A stretch of DNA of 64,000 nucleotides, taken from Heliocybe sulcata. Lineage: Eukaryota; Basidiomycota; Agaricomycetes; Gloeophyllales; Gloeophyllaceae. This document shows positions 44,401 through 55,432 of this stretch, piece by piece. Location: positions 75,250 through 139,249 of the forward strand of contig ML213516.1 of NCBI GenBank assembly GCA_004369045.1, given 5' to 3'. The notes under the pieces were generated by a model. The model saw only the letters and a list, made by a program, of their open reading frames with translations. It was not told the origin of the DNA and did no database searches. The first letter of the stretch is position 1; every line of letters starts with the position of its first letter. The position numbers and the translations under genes were made by a program.

Positions 44401-47400
44401 CTTACTGAAGTTTGGGGAAACTGTGTACTAGCCGGTGCACAAGCTGACCAGCCTTAGGGATACCGAGCAATTCTCCGATCTCTGGAGGGTTCAAGTCGAA
44501 ATAGCGGTACCACGGCTAAAGCGAGGTACAGATCTGTCAGAGATGTTATGACACATCAGCTACAGCGAACTTACGAATTGCTTCCCTTCCGCTTTCCTGA
44601 TAACATCAGGCGGTACCCGCTTGAATTGCCGGAGCGGCGTCATGGAACCCCACCTACTCAGCGGTCGGTGGAAGAGTTCGATCAATTGGACATGTACACG
44701 TACATTCGCCGTTCCACCATCTTGCACATGTCAAGAGCTGCCCGCGCCGGGACAGCCCAACCTCTCTTTAAGCATATCTCAAACATGGCACGGAGGATAC
44801 TACAATACGAGATCAGCAAGTTCAGGAGGGACGAACAGATGCCAACGTACCGACCGGCGGACTGTTGCACGAAGACCATGTCAGCAACAAGAGCGAAACC
44901 TTCCAGCTTTAGCTGTGAGATATACGCCTGCAAGAGGACGTTGATCTTCGCAGCGGGTTCATCTACACTCTCCTTGACAGGGATCGGCACCCGCTCCAGT
45001 AGCTTGCCCAGCTCGAGTTTTTCCTACAATACGGATTGATGAAACGCTGCGCTTCGGATACACAATGATACCGCACATACCTCCTGTCGTACTGGAATGT
45101 ACTTGAACTCGTTCGACAATGCGAATACCCTGAACAACTCAAGCATCTGCATGGATGGCCGCAAGTGCTTGTTGTAAGTCGCCATAGAATTGTATGTGAC
45201 GTAGTAATGCGATGCGATGCGGCCCAACTCGGTACTCTGGAACCGACCTGAAGCTCTTTCGTACTTAACGAGGTGGCATTTCTCAAGCAGCGCCGCCGCA
45301 GAGTGGATGATATCCGCGCGTTTTTGTACCAGACCCTTGTCGTCCTCGTAGTCGACACCGACACTGTAGAGGCTCGGTGACTTGAGCATCCGAACGTACC
45401 TGACAGATTACAAGTCAGCCCGGACACGTAGTAGTACATAGGAGAAACGCACAAATAGGAATATCCCAGCCACTGAACAGCCTCGTCCCTGTTCCTGATG
45501 GTACCGAGGACAATCTCCGCATTTAGGTTGTCCGCCAGCTTCGAGACGAATTGCGACTCGATCGGCAGCTGCTGGTTCATCAGACTGAGATAGTACTGTA
45601 GTTCGGAGTGGTTGGTAATGATGACACCTTCGCCATACGTGTCGTACTGAGGACGACCAGCACGACCAAGCATTTGCAGGACATCTTGCGGCGATAACTC
45701 TACCCAACGACCTTTCTCAGGGTTATAGATCTGAGTGCCTTTGATGACGACGCAGTGAGCCGGAAGGTTAACGCCCCAGGCCAGAGTAGCCGTGCAAACA
45801 AGAACTTGAATGGAGCCATCGGCGAACAGCTCCTCGACCAGACCTCGATCCTCCCTTGTCATTCCGGCATGGTGGATAGCGAACCCGAATGGTAGCAAAT
45901 CCTTGAGGTTACCGTCTTTGACATTGCTGGCCTCCTCATTCAGAATTTCTCGGACGGCCGAGTCAGGCTTCACGAATTGCGTGATGGTCTCCTTCTCGAT
46001 AGCCATGTCACGAATAAACTTGGCTGTCTTCGCCGTCTCCTTCCTCGAGTGGACGAAGACAAGGACCTGGTTCCTGCCCGCTTGATCAAGCACCTTCTCG
46101 TAGCAGACTTCGTTCATGACTTGGTACCGCTTGATAGCCTTCTTCTCAGTGACGCCGACGAACTGCTGCTGCAGCGGACAAGGGCGGCTGGACGCATCAA
46201 AGTAGAACAGTCCCTTCGACTCGTCGACACGCAAGAAAGTCGCGACATCTTGGTAATTGGGCAAAGTTGCTGAAAGCCCAACCAGGCGCACGTACTCTCC
46301 CGTCTGCTCCATTCGCCGAATAGTTCTAGCAACGATACTCTCTAGCACAGGACCACGCTCGTCGTGGAGAAGATGAATCTCGTCGATGATGATGAGGCGA
46401 ACCAGATTCGTGTAGCTGGTGTCGGAGCTCTTCCGAGTAATAACATCGTACTTCTCCGGAGTAGTGACAATGATCTGCGTCTCAGCGATCTGCTGCTTTG
46501 TCATCTGTGCGTCGCCCGTCAACTCGCCAACCTTAATACCGTACGGCGCGAGTCGTTTGCCGAACTGCCCAACCTGTTCTTGCACAAGAGCCTTCATAGG
46601 GGCAACATAAATGACCTTCCAGGAGTCCAGATCAAACTGGCCCGTTGCTTCATCGCGCCATTTGGACATTTCGTTCAAGATGGTGAGGACGGCGACATTG
46701 GTCTATAACATATCAGTCAGGTATGATCAGGGCAACCATCAGACAAATCACACCTTTCCAGCACCGGTAGGAGCGCATAGCAAGAGAGGCTCGTCTGTAC
46801 CAAAAGCGGTTGGATACAACTTGCTCTGAACGGGGTTTAAGTACTCGTACCCAGGGAACGCATCCCTTGTCCAAGCAGGCATGTCCGCGATGGGCACCCG
46901 GGCAGTGTCAGACGCCTTCTTCTTGGGCGCTGGTACATGGATCTCCTCGAAGCCTTTGCGCGCACGCTTGAAACTACCCTCGGGGAGCTTGCACTTCTTG
47001 TTTGACATAAGATGGCCACCCTGGCTGAACGCCATGCTCTCGAGATCAACGACGCGCTTCGGCTGGACAGTGGAACCAGGAGCAAGCGTGCCGGTCTTGG
47101 GCACATCGACCTTCTTGGCGTCCTGGTCGACGTCCATGGCATCGTCTGAACGAGCCTTGGCCTGCCTGTCACCCGCCAGTTCTCGAAGAATCCAACCGAC
47201 ACCCTTCTCCCGCATCGCTACTTCAACATTGACCCGCTCGTCCGCATCGCTGCGCTGTAACTTCGTGCACCATACGATCACGTCTCGGTTCTTCAGGAAC
47301 TTCGTGATGAGCGGGAAGCTCTGGTACTCGAACAGCTCCATAAGCTGATTCTCGCAGTCACGAAGACTCGATTCTGAGCCCAGAATTGAGAGGACAGAGG

Positions 47401-48325
47401 AGGCCTTGTCTGCCGCCGTGACGGGATCGGGGTAGACTTCGGATACCTGGCGCTGTACCCAGAAGGCGTCTACTTGGTGGGGCGAGACGATATCCTTGTC
47501 CATCTTGGTTTTCGCTGTAGCGCGGGCCGATGATTCCCCTCCTACAACAAGCTCCTCACCTTCAAGAGTTTCTTCGGGCGCCTGATCCTCCTCCGCGTCT
47601 CGCATCTCCTCATCCTCATCGTCTGTCTCCTCCCGCACCTCATACCCTTCCTCGTCTTCATCCTCCTGCTCTTCCTCATCGAACACGACTGCAACGCCCG
47701 TGTCCTCGTCGATCTCCCCCTCCTTCCGCTCCAAGTCCGGGTCGACCACGTTCTCGTCCTCCGCGCCATAGTCCGTAATCTTCTTTGACAGATTCACAAA
47801 TTGGGAGAACGAGTCGTTCGTAATGGGACCAAGCACTTCCTCGACCTCTTTCTTCTTGTCGAAGTCCTTCAGGTTATCATTTTTGAGAGTCTCGAGGACC
47901 GTGTCTGCGGCACTGCGCACGACATCCTGTGCCTGGTCTCCAAGCGAGCGATGGACAGAAGAGAGTATAAGTTCATAGACCTCTCTAGTCTCGGCAGTTC
48001 GAGGACGGTATGTGAGTCCCTCTACGTCCTGCGTCGCCTCAATGATGTCCGCGTAGCCGAAGCCAGCGGCCTCTGTCCTCCGCTTATTCTGCTTCTCCGT
48101 TGTATCCTGACGTTCCGCTGCTCTCTTCTTCTTCTTTTCAACATCTTTTGGCGCCTCCCGCTGGACACGAGAACCCATTTCCCGGGGGTCAATGCGACCT
48201 GCTAAGGACGTAGGCGCGCCATCGGGTTCCTTGTCTCGTCGAGGCAACTCAGACCGATCTGCCGTCAGCACCAGCGAAGAGATAGCTCCATAGTTGTATC
48301 CGGACCAGTCCTTTCTGCCAGACAT
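41341..48325 (-). CDS. BRR2: Brr2, U5 snRNP RNA helicase
   Basis: This Ski2-like DExH helicase unwinds U4/U6 during spliceosome activation. Ten exons join in frame (46754-48325, 45453-46702, 45081-45399, 44851-45023, 44704-44799, 44575-44653, 44406-44515, 42649-44356, 42370-42589, 41341-42320), giving 2168 aa, normal for the family. The N-terminal 500 residues hold an acidic stretch and the plug/PWI-like region. Cassette 1 has [46 protein letters not shown] and [12 protein letters not shown]. Cassette 2 is the degenerate partner: [26 protein letters not shown] and [12 protein letters not shown], with no SAT. Each cassette is followed by a Sec63-like unit. The C-terminus is acidic ([18 protein letters not shown]). 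It is divergent from Gpn2 across 177 bp. Confidence 0.97.
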
Positions 48326-48502
48326 TGTAAAGCAAGAGTCGTGGTGGTCGTCGAGAACGACGTTGAAGAGTTGAAGAATGTCAACACCGGAAGTGGTATG
48401 TCGCGCTTATGCTCAATATTCCCACGAAGCGCTTACTTACTGTGCGAATATCTATTCCTTGACTTCCATTGCTCCTGGGCTACTGTTAGGACTCAGCTAG
48501 AA
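48326..48502. promoter_or_regulatory. Compact bidirectional promoter between Brr2 and Gpn2
   Basis: Only 177 bp separate the two divergent ATGs, so both genes must share promoter sequence. No TATA box was evident. Confidence 0.6.
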
Positions 48503-49690
48503 ATGCCCTTCGGCGAGATTGTGTGCGGCTCTCCAGGGAGTGGTAAATCCACCTACTGTTACGGCAAATATCAGCTTTTTTCCGCGTTGAACCGACCCAT
48601 AGCGGTGGTGAACTTGGATCCTGCGAATGACAATATCCCATATCCCTGCGCGGTCGACGTTTCTTCTCTTATTACACTCGACGATGTAATGGAAGAACAT
48701 GGATTAGGGCCTAACGGTGGAATGCTGTACTGCATGGAATATCTGGAGGCAAACTATGACTGGCTTGAGAGCCGACTGAAGGAGCTTGGAAATGATGTCT
48801 ACATCCTTTTCGACATCCCAGGTCAAGTGGAATTGAGTACGAACCACGATAGTCTGAAGAGCATCCTCGCGAAATTGGGCAAGAGCGGATTCAGGGTACG
48901 TGTATCTGTGCACGTCTGCATGTTACCTAGTTCATGAAGTTCTCAAGCTAGCCGCAGTCCACCTGTGTGACGCGCACTACATTACGGATGCTTCGAAATA
49001 TGTCTCTTTATTGCTGCTATCTCTAAGGGCGATGCTGCACCTGGAACTACCGCATGTAAATGTGTTGTCGAAGATTGATCTTGTAACCCAGTATGGCGAC
49101 CTCGGTAAGGAGTTCGACCTACAGAATCTTGCTTGCTTACTCTGACATCACGTCAGATTTCAATCTGGATTTCTATACTGAAGTCCAAGATCTATCATAT
49201 CTTGAGAACGGTCTGTCACAGGCTACTCCGCGATATACAGCCTTAAATATGGCAATCTGCTCGCTCATCGAAGATTACGGTCTCGTAGGGTTCGAGACGC
49301 TAGCTGTGGAGGTAAGCTTTCACGATCGCATCTGCTGACATTTCTGCATGACCTACCGATGGGTTTTAGGACAAGCACTCGATGCTCCACCTTATGCGAG
49401 TAGTAGACCGTGCAGTGGGCTGCGTTTTTGCGCCGCCACCAGATGTAGTGGCACCGCCTGGGACAGTGCCCGCTGCCAACGCGCCTACTGCGCGACCTAA
49501 TGAGTACGGACTCTTTTCATCCGCTATTGGACCTATCCAAGGCGTTCGGAGCGATGTCAAAGACGTGCAGGAGCGGTGGATCGACGCCAAGGAGGAGTGG
49601 GATGCGTTTGAGCGTGCACAGTGGAGAAGGGAAGGTGAAATTGTGCGCGAAGAAGCGGCAAAGAAGAGTAAGATTAGAGAACGGCACTAA
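48503..49690 (+). CDS. GPN2: GPN-loop GTPase 2
   Basis: This cytosolic GTPase assists assembly and nuclear import of RNA polymerases. Four exons (48503-48895, 48948-49104, 49157-49311, 49370-49690; introns 52, 52 and 58 bp) encode 341 aa. The P-loop is CGSPGSGKSTYC. The family-defining Gly-Pro-Asn loop is in GLGPNGGMLYCMEYL. G3 is FDIPGQVEL and G4 is VLSKIDLV. The mid-domain AVHLCDAHYITDASKYVSLL and LDFYTEVQDLSYL match GPN2 rather than GPN1 or GPN3. The C-terminus is a charged helix (ERWIDAKEEWDAFERAQWRR) and a Lys/Arg tail. The start is the first ATG before the P-loop strand. Confidence 0.94.
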
Positions 49691-49803
49691 CGCGATCCAA
49701 GCATTAAGATATACAGGCCGCCGATAGCCATCGTCAGATGTAGCAATAGTCTCCTTCGGATGTACTAATCCTCCTTGAATATACAACCTGGCTGACGCAA
49801 TGG

Positions 49804-51362
49804 TTATGCGACGTCTTCAGCTTCATCCTTAATGCCGTCCATGGCTAGCAAAGATGTAGCGAAGGAGTCAGGTGGGACCTCGGGCATATCTTCAGGCTTC
49901 GGCAGAGTGACTATGGCGAAGGAGTGTGTGTCAAATTTCCCTGTTTTCACCTCTTCGACCAAGTCGTGCAGGGTAGTAAACAATTTGACCTTGTCCAGGA
50001 GCTAGACGCTTTCCTCAGCATTCCGAATGTAATAAGCAATGAAAGCTTATTAACCTGATGACTGACCACTCTTCCTGAAGTACTGGGCACGACGAAGAAG
50101 AATGTTTCCTCCACTGGGCTGGCTTCATCTAAGAGATGTCACAGTGTCAAATCTCAGTGTGAAAAGACGCATAGGCGTCGCTCGCCTTGTTCCGGATGAA
50201 TCACTTTATACGGCTGTAGACAGTAACCTTCATCCTTACTTTTCTCAACGCCTTTCTTCTTTGTACTCTTTGGAGCCCCACGCCTAGATGAAAGAGACGC
50301 AGGGTCGCAGAGTTTCTGCAGACCTTTCTCGACACAGAGCCAGATACCTCGTCCGACAAAGCACACCACGCGAGGCTGCCACTTGCGAATCTTGTCGAGG
50401 AGGGACGGTACGGAGGCCGCCATCTCGGCTGCGGACAATTCGGCTTGCTAAGGAAGGGGCACATGTGAACCGGGTGATAACAAGGTAACGGGGCATTTAC
50501 CTCCATTGAGGGACGATGTACGAGATTAGTCTTCGGGATAACGATGAGTATACGTCAAAGCTGCCATTGGAGAGTATGCCTACCAAGCCAATGTTATATT
50601 CAGCTGGTAGAGTAAAATCTCTGCTTGGGGAGAGCAGCGAAGGTGTGAAGCCTGCGAGGCATTCAGCCTGGGCTTTCACAGTCTCCTAAGTTCAAGCACG
50701 TAGCATACCGGACAGATGTAAACATTTCCAGAAGTGGTTTGTTGGGTTAGCAAAATGATGCCCGGTATTTGCGGACATGTATCCAGGGCTTCAGCGTAAG
50801 GCTGAGGAGTCAGTTCTTGGATCTTACGCTCCAATCGTGCGACGAGTGACTCACTTAATTCCGCAGAACATAACTACAACAATATTCAATTATAAGGGAA
50901 AAGTAGCGATCAAACTGGCGTACCATCTAAATGTCTCTCTAAATAATCCTGGAGGAGTCCGAGATGAGCATACGTTTCTGGAGTGGCATACCCTCTCTTA
51001 GTCTTCAGCTTCTTGGGGCTCGACGATCCCTCCCTGGAGCCCGGGGCAGCATCCTTTGCACGCCTCTTCCTAGGCGTGGCACGATGAGTTGGGGGCTCAG
51101 AATTCGCGACTCTCGCTAGTTTACGTGGAGACCTGCGAAGGTTTGCTGATTCAGAGTAAGAGAACTGAGAAATCGAGGAGCGCAGATTCAGCGCTGCAGA
51201 CTCATTTGCACTCTCTTCTGAATCCTCGCGCCCTAGAGACTCTTCCAGGTTAACATGAATTTGTGGCGCCATGAAGGGTTCCAGGTTCCAGAATCCCAAT
51301 GCTAGATCGCTGATGGGTGTAATGGAATAAGGTGGCGCTTCATCGAAGCTGCATGGATTCAT
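49804..51362 (-). CDS. Thymine/uracil-mismatch DNA glycosylase (TDG/Mug family)
   Basis: This nuclear base-excision repair enzyme removes T or U opposite G. It starts at ATG 51362. Exon 1 (50924-51362) encodes an acidic and then basic, Ser-rich leader with nuclear-localisation-like KLKTKR. A 19-nt exon (50855-50873) encodes VMFCGIN. The next exon (50709-50788) encodes PGYMSANTGHHFANPTNHFW. Together these give the catalytic GINPG and the NHFW motif. Later exons encode GFTPSLLSPSRDFTLPAEYN, TNLVHRPSME and QAELSAAEMA, with the core strand RVVCFVGRGIW. The final motif is FFFVVPSTSGRVVSHQ. The last exon runs to the TAA at 49804. One late join (near 50165) needs a GC donor or another solution and is unresolved. 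It is divergent from the FSH1-A gene across 196 bp. Confidence 0.85.
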
Positions 51363-51558
51363 GTCCGATAGACCGAACTCTGCAATGACCGCTCCTGCGA
51401 GTCCTGTCAACGTCTTTTGTCGGCAACGATTCCAGCATATTTTTATTTGTCTCGAGTATTCTGGAACTCTGATCGTGGCATGAAGATATCATGACGGTCT
51501 GACAAATCGAGACCCGCCGGCATCTTATAGCAAACCTCCACATCCCTATTCCAAGGAA

Positions 51559-52747
51559 ATGGCATCCGCTACCAGAAAAATCCTTATGCTTCATGGGTAA
51601 GCTCAGCTACAGATGTGCGAAATATGTATTAAACGATGTGCGCGTCAGATATTCCCAGAACGCGAATATCTTTAGCAAGCGGGTTCGTCCTGAGTAGACG
51701 GCTCGGTCATGCGCTGAATTTATTGGGCAGATGGCAGCGGTACGAAAGTCGATGGCGAAGGATGATGTAGAGTTCGGTGAGCCCGATCACTCCCAGAAGA
51801 GATTCGTCAGACTAACAATCGAATGAAGTCTTCGTGGATGCTCCGGTAGTACTGCAACCTGCAGACATCCCGAGTAATTGGGGAGTACCATTAGAAGCCC
51901 TCGGCGCCGGGGAAGCGTCAGCCGCAGAGGAGGACCCTTCGCTGACACCCCGAGGATGGTGGAGAGCCAATCCTGATAGGGAGATTGTCGCTGGACTGGA
52001 TGAGAGTATAGCGCTCTTACGAGATATGCTCAAGAAAGATCGATACGTTGTGAGTCGATGCACTCATTCTTGCCATGTCTCGTTACAGTGCTCATAGTTC
52101 CCATTACAAGGGTATATTTGGGTTCAGGTAGGCGATACTAGCATGGCTTCTTACAATGATCAAAATTGAACGGGGACCGCCAGCCAGGGTGCCGCCATGG
52201 CTGCAATCGTCTCTGCGTTGGTATGCCGTCCATCTTGCGCATCTAGTACAAGCCCTCACATTTATCGCTAGCTAGAGAAGCCTGAAGTGCATCCGCCATT
52301 TCTAGTAGATGGCAAGGCACCGCACCCTCCTCTGTTCGTTACTGCTATTCATCATGTCTTTGTCTCATCGTATACCGTAGGTCATTCTGCGTAGCCGTCT
52401 CCGGCTTCCGTCCCACAGGAGCCCTCTGCGCTGCGCTCTTCACGCCGTCGTACTCCACTCCTACCCTGCACATCCTGGGCAAAGGCGACATTATCGTCGT
52501 CGAGGAACGAAGCCAGGGACTGATCAATGTGTCCTCAAACAAGAGGGTTTTGGTGCACGACGGCGGTCCGTGAGATTCTCTTCGATGGCAGTGCGAGTGC
52601 TGATTGATTTTTCTAGGCCACTTTGTCCCGCTGAAGTCCAGCTGGCGGAACTTCTTCAAGGAGTACTTCCTCAAGCCCAGCTGGGACGTGCCTACGCCAT
52701 CGGGCGCCGTCAGCAACTCAGCCAGCGACGATATGCCAACAACGTAG
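51559..52747 (+). CDS. FSH1-type serine hydrolase, copy A
   Basis: This alpha/beta hydrolase of the fungal FSH family is probably a cytosolic esterase of unknown substrate. Early exons are 51559-51596, 51649-51682, 51731-51776 and 51829-52050, with further short exons to the TAG at 52747. It starts MASATRKILMLHGYSQNANI, the FSH hallmark LHGYxQNA. Next is EFVFVDAPVVL. The nucleophile elbow is GIFGFSQGAAMAA with Ser in GFSQG. The acid is in HILGKGDIIVVEERS, and the histidine is in VHDGGHFVPL. The catalytic triad is therefore complete. The last intron (52566-52616) uses donor GTCCGT. It lies about 1 kb upstream of a paralogue with the same early exon sizes. Confidence 0.88.
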
Positions 52748-53797
52748 ATGGCAACAGACTTTAGATGACACCGCAGGATTATTACAGTTTATATGCGGAT
52801 GCATAGTCGTACGTTCATAGACTTAGAGTTCCGTTGTTGGCAGCTGATCATTCAGCCCGTTCCAAGCTTATTGCTACACCCTATAGGACTTAACTGCTGG
52901 GATCATATTTGAAAGTCAGACTCCAACTTCAACGTGACAATATAAAAGCCTTCACCTAGCATCAGCTTGACCTCGGTGTTCAGGCCGTCAAATCGAGCAT
53001 GGTATGGCTGCAAGGCCAGGCCTACATGAGACTTCGGAATCTACTCTCGCCGGTCACTGCTCAGCCTTCGCGAGATCCCATATGGCTAGTCCGATTGATC
53101 ACTGAGGTACTGCCGAGGACGGAGATTTGTTCCGCGCATGGGAAAGGCACAAGGACGCCGACATTTTGATCCGCGATTTACATCATTTCATTCGAGATCG
53201 AAGCTGCTCGACACGAGGTTGAATCCGGTGAGTGTACACATCTCTACTACATAGTATCATTCAGTTAGGAGACTGCTGAGGAACGGTGCATTTCAGGTGA
53301 CTGTCAGACTTTAACTGATTGTGATTGACTTACTGACCCACCTTCTCCTTCCGAGCTCCATGTGACCTGAGGCCTGAACTTTCGACGCCCTACCGTCGAT
53401 ACCTCGGCAAACAAGAAGGGGTGGGAAGAGCTTCAAAGTTGCGAATAGCTGATGATCATTCTCTGCCAGACAATCGGCACATGATTGCAGGAACTAGAGA
53501 GGGCAGAAGAGCGACCATCCGGCACCCACCTGTCTCAGCCGACTGGAGCTTAAGATAGGGTCTCTGGTAACGGTCTAACTTTGGTGTTCATGATGATGTG
53601 TTCGCTTTCAGTGCCTGATTCTGCCCTGAGAGTGTCTAACACATACCCGTATCTGGACTGGACTTCAGTGTCGTGGACTATGCGAGCATCAAACGCAAAT
53701 TGAAAGGGTGCGATATAGAGCACGTAGTGACGCGGTACCTGCTAGCATTTATTCGCCAGTACTGCGTACTAGAACGACGCTGCAATCCGACGCGAGA
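52748..53797. other. Intergenic region between the two FSH1 genes
   Basis: No gene was recognised in this 1.05-kb gap. It holds the copy A 3' flank and copy B promoter. Open frames are short. No relic of a third copy was seen. Confidence 0.45.
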
Positions 53798-55152
53798 ATG
53801 TCTAACCCTCGGAAGATACTTGTCCTGCATGGGTGAGTCTTCTCTCTTGATTCCTACTCTGCACCCGTTGGGGGGCGCTCATGTATCCTGTCGCAGCTAT
53901 ACCCAGAATGCCACGTTGTTCCAGAGATGGGCAAGTATATGTGTAGCAGCAGAGCGCCACTCCTCAGGCTAATGTGGACATATATCCAGATTTCCCCCAT
54001 TGAAGCGGCGTGCGCAGATGACAACATGGAGTTCGGTGAGTTCGAGTCTCGCTCTGAGCGTACAAGATGGTCGAATGTGCATCCTAGTGTTCGTGGATGG
54101 ACCGGTGCTCTTGAGGCAGGAGGATATCTGGCCAGGCTACACTCCTCCTCCGGATCTCCCCTTGAACGTCAAGGTCCCTGAGACACAGGACGACCCAGCT
54201 CTCATTCCTAAGGCATGGTGGAGGACATACCCCGACGTGAACGAGACGACCGGCATAGAGAGAACCATCACAAAACTCCGGGACACACTCCAGAACGACC
54301 ACTTCGAGGTAACCCTTTTCGCTCTCAGTCTTCGTTGGATTATGACTGACATTGACCAGGGTGTACTGGGGTTCAGGTGATCTCCGTCTTCGATCCCTCC
54401 GCTTCCTCGGATTTATATTATCGAGGCAGTCAGGGGTCCACACTCGCTGTAATGCTGTGTGCTCTGGTACGCTTCGCTAGTCATGCTATTGCTCTCATGG
54501 TCTAAATATATACCCGCAGCTGGAGAAGCCTGATATCTATCCACACTTCCTAGTCGATGGCAAAGCACCCCATCCTCCTCTGTAAGCGTCCCATTCCCAG
54601 CAACTCGGTCAAGCACCGCTTACTCTCCACCCGCAGTAAATTCTGCGTGGCAGTCACGGGCTACTTGCCAGAATGTCCTTTCCTTACCAGTCTTTTCTCA
54701 TCGCCTTCGAAGACACCAACTCTCCACATTCGGGGCAGAGCAGACGATCTGAGTCCAGAGTCGGTACAACAGGCTCTCGTCGATGTCTCCTCTGTCAACA
54801 GAAAGTACGTCAGCCATGGCAAAGGTGAGGGTAGCTTTCTCACATTACTTGCTGCTGACCTCATCCCGGTGCAGCACACATCGTGCCTACAGAATCCGGC
54901 TGGCCTCAGTTCTTCCGCGAATACTTCAACGACCCTACCAGGGCACACTTGAGTCTACCTGAGGACGGGGATTTCGTGAAATCGCAACCGGTCGTGCGTG
55001 CAACCAAGCGCTTACGCGGGTTCGTGTTTTCGCTCGCACAACGCGCGACAAAGCCAGTCTTTGCGCGCATCACGGCCTTCCTTTCCTGGATTGGGAGTGG
55101 ACGAAGTCGGCAGCGAGAGCTCTTGCCGATTGCCATGGTCCAGAGGCACTAG
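53798..55152 (+). CDS. FSH1-type serine hydrolase, copy B
   Basis: This is a tandem paralogue of copy A. The first exons are 53798-53832, 53897-53930, 53990-54035 and 54088 onward. Exons 2 and 3 (34 and 46 nt) and intron 3 (52 bp) have exactly the lengths found in copy A. It starts MSNPRKILVLHGYTQNATLF. Intron 2 begins with GCAAGT, the classic GC-AG donor, and only that donor preserves the frame to ISPIEAACADDNMEF. Later motifs are EFVFVDGPVLL, VLGFSQGSTLAVML (nucleophile Ser), TLHIRGRADDLSPES (acid) and GKAHIVPTESGW (histidine). Compared with A it has a longer basic C-terminal tail (about 75 residues). All triad residues are present, so activity is plausible. It shares the LEKPEVHP-like block of A as LEKPDIYPHFLVDGKAPHPP. 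Confidence 0.86.
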
Positions 55153-55432
55153 TCTGCGAGCTCTGCCACGGGATTCCAGAGCGCAATGGATGGCGCCCAG
55201 CCTGAAGCTTCAAGCTTCATTTGATTGATTTAGCCTCAAGCCTTCATTTGACTAATTTATCATAATTTATAAGGGAATCCGCATGCGGTGCATGCCACTT
55301 ACACTCTTTTTCGTACCATCCTGTACTCTCCTTTTCGTAACACATTGTACCATCGTTTCCTTGATATCGTATACTCTTTTACCGTACGTAGCAGAATAGT
55401 TAACTCATATAAAGTATTATACGCGGACAATG

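Noticed and set aside
55205-55265. Imperfect 26-bp tandem repeat (TCAAGCTTCATTTGA / TCAAGCCTTCATTTGA)
   Set aside because: There are only two imperfect units in a 3' flank; it is too small to call a repeat element.
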